Below, in pieces: positions 46,185-52,671 of a stretch of DNA of 52,671 bases (position 1 is its first letter; each line of letters starts with the position of its first letter). The stretch spans positions 1 to 52,671 of the forward strand of contig JBBECD010000258.1 in the NCBI GenBank assembly GCA_040881995.1, in the 5' to 3' direction. The notes under the pieces are model-generated. The model did not search any database and was not told where the DNA came from. It saw only the letters and a program-made list of their open reading frames with translations. This stretch comes from JAQCEJ01 sp040881995 (GTDB lineage Bacteria > Planctomycetota > Planctomycetia > Planctomycetales > Planctomycetaceae). Both the position numbers and the translations under genes were made by a program.

Positions 46185-48562
46185 TCCACCGCCAGAAAAG
46201 AGACGAACAATCCCATCAGTTCGGGCCGGTTCCACAAAGGGATCGGCGCTTCGGATTCGAGAGTCACCGCGCGGCCCACTGGGAGGTCTTGCGGCAACTG
46301 ATCGGCGTTCTTCACAGGGTAATACTTGCCTCTGGTACGACGAGCCGTCAAGACCAGGTCGTCTTTCGCTAATGTCCGGTTCAGCAATTCTCGCCGCGGG
46401 TTCTCGATGCGAAAGTCGGCCGCGGGGGCGGTTTCGCGAAAAATAGGACGCGAAATCCAGGCCCGATACATCCCCGCGGGCAAATCGGTCAGCCGGCTTT
46501 CGAACACATTGGGGGCCGCCGGATTCGACTGTAAATTCACCTTGCGATCGACGTCGCCGCGGCGTTCGATGACGACTTCGACATCCGATTTATTCGTGGG
46601 AAGAAACCGCTCGTCGATAAAGCGAGCCCTCAATTCGACCGGTTCCCCCTGTTCGTACACCGAGCGGTCGACCACCAGTTCCGCCGCGCGGTCTTGACCT
46701 AACAACTGCGAGCGGCTGAGGTAACGGATCGCGTGCACCCAGTATTTTCCATAATACAAGTCGCCGGCGCGCAAGCGCCAGCGCCAAAGTTCGTCGGTCG
46801 CGTGATAGAGCACCTTGCCATTGCCGAACCGCTGCAGCGAGATCACCGCCTGAGATTTCGCCGATCGCACGTCCGGCGCTTGAATCAACAGCGGCGTCGC
46901 TCCGCTCTTGAGTTGATCGGTGCCGATCTTCCAATAGAACTCGGGGAGCTTCTTCCAGATGTCGCGATTTTCGGCGTCGGTCTCGCCGAACCGCAAAATG
47001 GGAATCCCCTGCAGCCCCGCCGCCGTCGGCTCGACGCGATACCCTTCGCTGATGTTTTTATTTTTCGCCGGCCGTTCGACACTTGACACGTCGAACGGAA
47101 TGAGCACTTCGAGCGGCGTCTGACGATACGCCAGCGGATTGTACTTTTCCCCGGCGACCAGAATGACGCCCCCCCCTTTTTCGCCGACGAATTCCTGCAA
47201 ATGCGTGTAAACGCTGGTACTCAAGTACGCGGGATTCACATCGCCCAGGATGATGACGTCGTACTTCCAGAGTTCGTCTTTCTTGACGGGGAAATGCGCG
47301 AGCGCCGTCTCGTCTTCCTGCGCATACTCCAGATCGGCTTCCTGCAAAACGGTGTGCAGCATCACGCTCGGCTCCCGTTCGAGCAGATGTTTCACGAAAC
47401 GGTATTCGTAGCGGGGCCGGGAATCGGCCAAGAGGACGTGGATTTTCTCCTCGCGGACGCTCACATGCCGGACAACCTGATTGTTCTCCTTCAGCGATTC
47501 GCCCGCGAGCGGGACGACTTCAACCGCGTAATCGAATTCCCCCGCGCGATCGGGAACCGGGTTGATGGCGATCGACTGCGCCGCCGCGGCGTCGGCGTCG
47601 AGCTTGACTCTTTGCTCGGCGAGGATGTCTCCGCTCTTGACGTCGCGCACGCGGACGACGGCCGTCTTCCCTTTGAAGCCCATGCTCTTGACGCGGGCCG
47701 TGATCGACATCGGATCGTTGATGAACGTCACATCATCGAGCACGACGTCGAAGATTTCGATATCTTTCGTCGGTTCGATGCTGCCGACGCCGACGATGTA
47801 GAAGGGAATGAACTGCCGCGCCGCGAGAGAGGTGATCGTCGAGAGCCGCTCGTTATCGTTCGTACTGGTGATGCCGTCGCTGAGCACGACGACCGCCGAG
47901 GGGGGCAGGCCGCGGAAGTCGTTGAGCACTTGCCGGACCGCCGGTCCGGGACGCGTCTGTTTACCCTGCGGCTCGATCTGGTTGAGTTGAGCCAGCAACT
48001 GCGAGACGTCGTTCGCCTCGACGTACTCCGTCTTCCCGAAGGGGACCGCGGCGTCCGAAAAGGCGTACACGCGCAACTTGTATTTATCCAAGAGCCGCCG
48101 TAACCAGCGTCCCTCTTCGCGTTCGAAGATCGCTTGAATGATCTCCCAGCGGGTATATTCCCGCGTCGCCTCGCCGGGGGACGACGTCAAACCCGCCGGC
48201 AGTTCTTTCGCGGCGTATTGATCGCTCAAACTCATGCTCGCGGAGACGTCGACGAATAACAGCAAGTTCGGCAATCCGGTGCGATCGATCTGCAGGCTGA
48301 CTTCCGTCAGGGCAAAGAGCACGGTGGCAATCGCTCCGAACCGGCAACATGTCAGCAACAATCGCCGACCAACCGTCAGTTCGCCCGATTCGCGCCGATA
48401 GACCCAGACCAGCAGCCCGATCGCCAGTGCCGACATCAGCAGCACGCCCCATCCGGGAACGTCCGCCGTCAGCGGATGCTGCCAGGAGAAACGCCACGTC
48501 GTTCCTTCCCCCGGCGAGGAGGGAGGAATCTCGAGATACCACTCTAAAAAGCGCTTCCACAC
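46151..48562 (-). CDS. vWA-domain membrane protein with glutamine-amidotransferase-like domain
   Basis: An 803-residue membrane protein. Two N-terminal transmembrane helices (about 36-56 and 67-86) lead into a von Willebrand A domain with MIDAS motif DVSAS (105-109) and VVVLSDGITS. A β-sandwich region (about 260-370) precedes a class I glutamine-amidotransferase-like fold (about 370-620, ILGDVNPAYLSTSV and GEKGGGVILVAGE) and another β domain; a final transmembrane helix closes it (about 775-798). In planctomycetes such proteins usually sit in operons with a MoxR ATPase and a DUF58 protein; both are absent here. Overlap with the DUF4175-like gene suggests an operon. The role may be envelope assembly or chaperoning, by analogy only. 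Confidence 0.85.
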   Translation of the reverse strand: MWKRFLEWYLEIPPSSPGEGTTWRFSWQHPLTADVPGWGVLLMSALAIGLLVWVYRRESGELTVGRRLLLTCCRFGAIATVLFALTEVSLQIDRTGLPNLLLFVDVSASMSLSDQYAAKELPAGLTSSPGEATREYTRWEIIQAIFEREEGRWLRRLLDKYKLRVYAFSDAAVPFGKTEYVEANDVSQLLAQLNQIEPQGKQTRPGPAVRQVLNDFRGLPPSAVVVLSDGITSTNDNERLSTITSLAARQFIPFYIVGVGSIEPTKDIEIFDVVLDDVTFINDPMSITARVKSMGFKGKTAVVRVRDVKSGDILAEQRVKLDADAAAAQSIAINPVPDRAGEFDYAVEVVPLAGESLKENNQVVRHVSVREEKIHVLLADSRPRYEYRFVKHLLEREPSVMLHTVLQEADLEYAQEDETALAHFPVKKDELWKYDVIILGDVNPAYLSTSVYTHLQEFVGEKGGGVILVAGEKYNPLAYRQTPLEVLIPFDVSSVERPAKNKNISEGYRVEPTAAGLQGIPILRFGETDAENRDIWKKLPEFYWKIGTDQLKSGATPLLIQAPDVRSAKSQAVISLQRFGNGKVLYHATDELWRWRLRAGDLYYGKYWVHAIRYLSRSQLLGQDRAAELVVDRSVYEQGEPVELRARFIDERFLPTNKSDVEVVIERRGDVDRKVNLQSNPAAPNVFESRLTDLPAGMYRAWISRPIFRETAPAADFRIENPRRELLNRTLAKDDLVLTARRTRGKYYPVKNADQLPQDLPVGRAVTLESEAPIPLWNRPELMGLFVSFLAVEWLLRKRYRLA

Positions 48563-48572
48563 TCAGATTTTC

Positions 48573-48688
48573 CTTAATGATCCTAACACAACCTCTGTGC
48601 GTAGCGATTTTCCGCTGAATTTGAGGCGTTTTTAACAGGCACAACCGGTTGTGTTAGAGTTTCTTAATGATTCGAACACAACCTCTGT
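48573..48688. promoter_or_regulatory. Possible operator cluster upstream of the vWA gene
   Basis: Two direct repeats, 24 of 26 bases identical, at 48573-48598 and 48663-48688 each contain AACACAACCTCTGT. Midway is a perfect palindrome CACAACCGGTTGTG (48640-48653) sharing the half-site ACAACC. The repeats are 90 bases apart and sit just upstream of the vWA/DUF4175 genes. The arrangement resembles binding sites of a dimeric regulator; which one is unknown. Confidence 0.5.
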
Positions 48689-48969
48689 ACTACTAACGTT
48701 CAAAATTTGCGCACGGGGCGTAAAATTTTCGGTGCAAAAGTGATAAGACCAATTCAATCCGTCCGTTGCGAGCACGGTCGCCAGACTCTGATCTAATCTG
48801 CGTCAGTCTGCGAAAATCTGCGGACAATGCTTGACGTCTGCCGCCAGTGAAAGGCGCTGGTTTCGTCAGTAAAAATTTGGATTGCGGAAATAAGCCCGCG
48901 TTGTGTTCCTCTGCGCCCACGGCGGATCGACTCTGGATATCTTTATCTTCAGGGACGCTCGGCGTCCCT
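48689..48969. other. Gap without recognised genes
   Basis: This part of the 407-base gap between the HEAT-repeat and vWA genes shows no gene. It contains short AATCTGCG-like direct repeats near 48790-48825 but no clear hairpin. Confidence 0.5.
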
Positions 48970-50361
48970 TCACGGTTTTTCCGGCGTAATCGCGGCCCCG
49001 GCGGATTTCTGCCGGCTGAGCCAGTATTTCCATGCGACGGCATTATAGCCGAAATTCTCCCCCGTCAGTTTCGTCAGGGCTTCGAGAACCTCGGCGTTGT
49101 CGTGGACCTTTTCGACAGTGATCCACTTCATGCGCGGCCGTCCCGGAGTGATAACATTCACGCCTTGCGGAAGCTGCCCGGCCCGCAGCATCAGTTCGAC
49201 ATTCGGCGGAAGCACCGATCCGCCGCCGCCCAACCCGCCGTCGGCGCGGAAACTATAACTCGGCGTCGAGGTATCGGGAACCTGAACTTCGTAGCGGTGC
49301 GTCGTCTGCAAGGCCGCGATCAGCGGTTCGATCACACTGTCGTCGCCGATCGCTCCCAGTCCGACGGCCGCCCGGCGGACCACCACGTTCGCCTGATGCC
49401 TGAGCCCCCGCTGAAAAATCGGATACGACGCGCTCGCGTGGTCGTGCGGAATCGTCCTCAGCGCCTCCCTCCAGATCGGGTCGCTTTCGTCGAACAACAC
49501 CAGACTCACCAGCGCAGGAATCGCCGACGCGTGCGGCATCTGCTCCAGAGCATCGATATACAATTCGCGCATCGGCGGCTGAGGATCTTTTCCCAAAAAC
49601 TTGGCGAGCGCCGGAATCGCCGCCGGGTCGTCGAGCTGTTTCAGTTCGCGGAGCGCCGTTTCGCGCCGTTCGAGTTTCGCGCCGTTGAGCCAGGTATGCC
49701 ACAGTTTGACTTTGGGAAGCCAGGCCCGCACTTCCTTCGTTTGTTCCTCCTGCTTTTGCACGATGTCGAATTCCTGCCGCGTGATGAACTTCCCCTCGTG
49801 TTTGACGTACCCTTGCTGCGTCATCTGCTCGTCGCGGCTCATCCATGCGCCGTCGACCTTGACGTGCTTGAGCGCCACATGCGACGGCTCGTGATCGGGA
49901 TCGAGTTGCAGAATCTTCTCCAACTGTTCCTTGCGGCGAGAAACCATTCCCTGTTCGCGGCACCATTCGGCGAGCGCCCAGCGATCGGGGACGGCGTCGG
50001 CCGTGCGGCGTTTGAGCGTGAGATACTCTTCCACCTTGAGCGGACGCTGCGACAGCGAAGCGACGTCGTCGGGCGATAACTCGACGACGCCGTCGGTCAT
50101 GGTGCTGATCACGACGCGCCCGTCGAATCGATCGCGCCCTTTTTCGGTAATCACCCCGCGGATTTCACCCGCGTCTTTCAAACGGACGACGTCCCCCCGG
50201 GCGAACGGGGGAAGAACGGCGAACGCCGCCGCCAGCAGAGCGGCGGAAAGCGCTCCGCTGCGCAAAGCCTTCGCGTCGCGGCTAAACGAAGAAGATAATG
50301 ACAACGACGACGGCTTAATTCTGGCTCTGGACTCTGGACTCTGGACTCTGGTCTGTTTCAT
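48970..50361 (-). CDS. Secreted HEAT-repeat protein
   Basis: A 463-residue protein. An atypically long polar leader (about 1-30), partly encoded by a heptanucleotide tandem repeat, precedes a hydrophobic signal core (SGALSAALLAAAFAVLPP). A small β domain (GDVVRLKDAGEIRGVITEKG) follows, then a helical region and HEAT-type repeats (about 240-340; ALRELKQLDDPAAIPALAKF, VVRRAAVGLGAIGDDSVIEP). The ATG at 50361 has GGAGA six bases upstream; others at 50367 and 50430 are in frame. A start downstream of the repeat at a TTG codon is possible. It is probably a periplasmic scaffold protein; no partner is evident. Confidence 0.8.
   Translation of the reverse strand: MKQTRVQSPESRARIKPSSLSLSSSFSRDAKALRSGALSAALLAAAFAVLPPFARGDVVRLKDAGEIRGVITEKGRDRFDGRVVISTMTDGVVELSPDDVASLSQRPLKVEEYLTLKRRTADAVPDRWALAEWCREQGMVSRRKEQLEKILQLDPDHEPSHVALKHVKVDGAWMSRDEQMTQQGYVKHEGKFITRQEFDIVQKQEEQTKEVRAWLPKVKLWHTWLNGAKLERRETALRELKQLDDPAAIPALAKFLGKDPQPPMRELYIDALEQMPHASAIPALVSLVLFDESDPIWREALRTIPHDHASASYPIFQRGLRHQANVVVRRAAVGLGAIGDDSVIEPLIAALQTTHRYEVQVPDTSTPSYSFRADGGLGGGGSVLPPNVELMLRAGQLPQGVNVITPGRPRMKWITVEKVHDNAEVLEALTKLTGENFGYNAVAWKYWLSRQKSAGAAITPEKP
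50325..50351. repeat. Heptanucleotide tandem repeat inside a leader
   Basis: Units of ACTCTGG occur three times in tandem with a partial unit at each end. They lie about four to fourteen codons after the proposed start of the HEAT-repeat gene. Seven is not a multiple of three, so gain or loss of a unit would shift the frame. Related ACTCTGG strings are near 52322-52334. Confidence 0.7.
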
Positions 50362-50499
50362 CGGCATTCTCCATACGATGCCGCGGCGGGGAGGTGTATG
50401 CCTCTTCATTCTATGCACGGTTTCCGCCATGTTTCAATATGGGAGACGCCGGTTTCCGGTTAATTCGCGCAATGCCCCCTGAACAGCCTGTCGAAAATG

Positions 50500-50534
50500 G
50501 GTGCACTGGCGGCTTGCCCGCCAGTGCACCTTTT
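50500..50534. terminator. Strong hairpin with T-tract
   Basis: GGTGCACTGGCGG (50500-50512) pairs perfectly with CCGCCAGTGCACC (50518-50530) around a five-base loop, followed by TTTT. It could be a Rho-independent terminator reading rightwards, although no plus-strand gene ends here, so it may simply be a member of a dispersed palindrome family (a degenerate copy lies near 25736-25770). Confidence 0.5.
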
Positions 50535-50907
50535 CTCCACAGTGAGTACGCGTTCTATGAGAAGCAACGGACTAAATTTTCGCCGAAGACACGGGGAGAC
50601 AAGCCGCGCCCGTGCCACCCAAACGCCGCGGGCGGCGGAATTGAACGGCTGCGGCGGCGAGGTTCGGTTTTCGTAAACTGCCGAGGATTCCGAAAATCGG
50701 GACTGGCTTTAACTCTTCTGGGTGGGGTAAGATGGAGAGTCGCAACAGGTAATCCACATCCCTTTCACTTTTTGCTCTGGAAGCGGACGCTCTCCGCCCA
50801 AAAAATAACTCGACGTTCCGGCGTGTGATAGAGTTCACTCGCCGACTTTGACCTCTTCGTACTTCCGACACCCCACACACGTGCTCCCGACCATTTGCGA
50901 GGCTCGT
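50535..50907. other. Upstream region of the propeller gene
   Basis: No gene is supported in this 370-base stretch between the divergent HEAT-repeat and propeller genes. It contains a fragment of a repeat seen also near 25750 (ACAAGCCGCGCCCGTGCCAC). No promoter could be picked with confidence. Confidence 0.5.
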
Positions 50908-52284
50908 ATGCAACGCCAACGATTTTCAGTTCTGTCTCTCGCTCTGCTGGCCGCCGTCATCGGCCTCCTCGCAGGGAACGAAACCCGCGCACAAAGCCGC
51001 TCCGTTCAAATCAAACTCCCGAGTCCGCGCGACTTGGCCCGTTCGGGACTGGAACGGAGTTGGTGGGGACAGGCCACCATCAATCCGAGCCGCGACACCG
51101 TCCGGCATCTCGTCGCCGACGAAGAAACCGTCTTCATCCAGTCGACGGCGGGCGTGATGACCGCCTTCGACGCCGAGAATGGACGTAAAATCTGGGCCGT
51201 GCAGCTCGGACGCAACGACCAGATCAGTTATCCCGCCGTCACGAATAAAGAACTCGTCCTCATCGCCGTCGGCATGAGAGTTCACGCCCTCGATCGCGAC
51301 ACCGGAGAGCGGATGTGGGATCTTGAACTCGATCGGCATCCCTCGACCAGTCCTTCCCTCGACGAAAACTACGTTTACATCGGCGCCATCGACGGCAGCG
51401 TTTATGCGTACGATTTGCGAAAAATCCATCAACTGTTCAACGAAAACCTTCTGCCTCAATGGACGAACGTCGCGCTGGCCTGGCGATTCCGCGCGACGCG
51501 CGAAATCACCAGCGCTCCCATTTCCAACGGCCGCGTCGTCAGCTTCGCCAGCCGCGACCGCTCGTTGTATTCGGTCACCTGCGATAAACGCGAAGTGGTC
51601 TTTCAATTCGAATCCCAGTACCCCGCCAGCGCTCCCCTCGCCGAAAAAGGAGACTCCATTTTCCTCGTCTCCGGCGACCAGAACGTTTACTGCGTCAACA
51701 TCAACAACGGAAAGATGAATTGGCGATTCGTCACCGGTTCGCTGGTCGACGAGGCCCCGCAGATCATCGGGGAAAAACTGTTTTTGGTCTCCGAGTTCGG
51801 CGGCATGTACTGCATCGATGCAAAATCGGGAAGGCTGTTGTGGAACAATCCCCAAATCGTCAGCTTCGTCAGCGCCTCGGACAAAGCGGTTTATGCCACC
51901 GATAAATTCAACCACGTGCTGATGCTCGCGCTCGACACCGGCCTGATTCTCGGCGATCTGCAGCTCAGCCAGTTCACCGTTCACTTCCCGAACAGCCGCA
52001 CCGACCGCATGTTTATGTGCACCCCGTCGGGGATGATCGTCGCGCTTAAGGAAATCGGCAACGATTTTCCGATCTATCACCAGAACCCCCACGATCGTCC
52101 GATTCTCCCGGAAATCGCCCCGGAGAAAGAGGCGGCGACGGAAGACGTGAAAACGGAAGCCCCCGCCGAACCCGAGACGAACGACGCGGAACCCGAGAGC
52201 GAAGAATCCGACACGAGTGACGCCGACGACGCAGACCCGGAAACCGACGAAACCGAGGAAACCGAAGACGACGCGAATCCTTAA
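50908..52284 (+). CDS. Secreted PQQ-like β-propeller protein
   Basis: A 458-residue exported protein. The signal peptide (about 1-29) leads to PQQ/BamB-like propeller repeats from about 60 to 390, with motifs such as VMTAFDAENGRKIWAVQLG, VHALDRDTGERMWDLELD and MYCIDAKSGRLLWNNP. The last 60 residues are an acidic Glu/Asp/Thr tail, probably disordered. Catalytic dehydrogenase signatures are not seen, so a scaffold or binding role is more likely than alcohol dehydrogenase activity. The ATG at 50908 has GAGG six bases upstream and begins the signal peptide; the frame is open to 50848. A good terminator follows at 52351. Confidence 0.88.
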   Translation: MQRQRFSVLSLALLAAVIGLLAGNETRAQSRSVQIKLPSPRDLARSGLERSWWGQATINPSRDTVRHLVADEETVFIQSTAGVMTAFDAENGRKIWAVQLGRNDQISYPAVTNKELVLIAVGMRVHALDRDTGERMWDLELDRHPSTSPSLDENYVYIGAIDGSVYAYDLRKIHQLFNENLLPQWTNVALAWRFRATREITSAPISNGRVVSFASRDRSLYSVTCDKREVVFQFESQYPASAPLAEKGDSIFLVSGDQNVYCVNINNGKMNWRFVTGSLVDEAPQIIGEKLFLVSEFGGMYCIDAKSGRLLWNNPQIVSFVSASDKAVYATDKFNHVLMLALDTGLILGDLQLSQFTVHFPNSRTDRMFMCTPSGMIVALKEIGNDFPIYHQNPHDRPILPEIAPEKEAATEDVKTEAPAEPETNDAEPESEESDTSDADDADPETDETEETEDDANP

Positions 52285-52350
52285 ACCATCAGGGATCCCC
52301 TTCGAATCGCTCGTTCCTCGCGACTCTGGACTCTCGCCCTTCGACTCACT

Positions 52351-52393
52351 ACCATCGCCCTGACATCGCTCAGGACGATGGTTTTTCTTTTTT
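52351..52393 (+). terminator. Rho-independent terminator
   Basis: ACCATCGCCCTGA (52351-52363) pairs with TCAGGACGATGGT (52369-52381) with one mismatch and a five-base loop, followed by a T-rich run to 52393. It lies 66 bases after the propeller gene. Confidence 0.85.
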
Positions 52394-52431
52394 AACGATT
52401 TCGGTAACAAGTTTAGAATCTGCCGAGAGAA

Positions 52432-52496
52432 TGTAGGAGTACAGGCTTTAGCCTGCTCTTAAAAAGAGAAGACAGCCTGAAGGCTGGACTCCTACA
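52432..52496. repeat. Two-arm family A repeat
   Basis: TGTAGGAGTACAGGCTTTAG (52432-52451) with GCCTG pairs with CAGCCTGAAGGCTGGACTCC and TACA (52473-52496). The loop contains a second small inverted repeat (CTCTT/AAGAG). The remaining bases to the end of the window show no gene. Confidence 0.75.
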
Positions 52497-52671
52497 AAGA
52501 CAAGCCATTCGGCGAAAGTGTTACGGTGTTTTGCTCTTGTCGCTCAGCGATCTCTGTGGATCATTCTCGGCGCGGGCTTTGCCCACATCTCATACGTCCG
52601 CGGAAGAAACCAGCAAGATGATTTTCACGCAAAGTTATCATGTAGAGTAAAGCAAGAAAGGCCAGTACACT

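Overview
The window looks like a chromosomal segment of a planctomycete (Planctomycetota, probably order Planctomycetales; genus not resolvable by eye). The evidence is the gene content: two PSCyt1/DUF1549/DUF1553 heme proteins each followed by a Tat-exported DUF1501 protein, a PVC-type dehydrogenase fused to HEAT repeats and cytochrome c, sulfatases, a DUF1080 protein, LamG proteins, and a vWA/DUF4175 pair. GC content is high, and several families of short palindromic repeats fill the gaps between genes.

Layout. Positions 1-4320: a GCGC-rich non-coding stretch, a truncated ceramidase-like gene, a small membrane ORF, a YbaL/KefB-type antiporter and a decayed type I restriction hsdM. Two parS-like palindromes (605-620 and 4302-4317) bracket this segment. 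4460-9265: first PSCyt1-PSD1 plus DUF1501 pair. 9387-15456: membrane-anchored zinc-ribbon protein, membrane hypothetical, orphan ABC ATPase, TerC, TyrA and an MFS transporter. 15645-22489: secreted heme/squalene-cyclase-fold protein diverging from the second PSCyt1-LamG-PSD1 plus DUF1501 pair. 22739-27643: a protein with a propeller nested in a LamG fold, a membrane-tethered Swt1-type HEPN protein with a zinc ribbon, a palindrome cluster and a secreted helical protein. 28126-38943: a catabolic and periplasmic group (SASA-fold protein lacking catalytic residues, two sulfatases, Prx-like redoxin, ebo-type phosphodiesterase, DUF1080, heme dehydrogenase). 39124-41235: PyrK and RluB. 41511-48562: DUF4175 giant coiled-coil protein and vWA protein. 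48970-52284: HEAT-repeat protein and PQQ-like propeller protein.

How the genes relate. Most products carry signal peptides or membrane segments, so the window mainly encodes cell-envelope and periplasmic functions: heme redox proteins, hydrolases for sulfated or modified glycans, and structural proteins. Housekeeping genes (tyrA, pyrK, a pseudouridine synthase) are scattered between them. No complete defence system, prophage, integrase, transposase, rRNA, tRNA or CRISPR array was seen. The most unusual items are the parS pair bounded by broken genes, the HEPN/TM/zinc-ribbon protein, the pseudo-esterase, the nested LamG/propeller protein and the repeats that supply Shine-Dalgarno sequences or C-terminal codons to adjacent genes.
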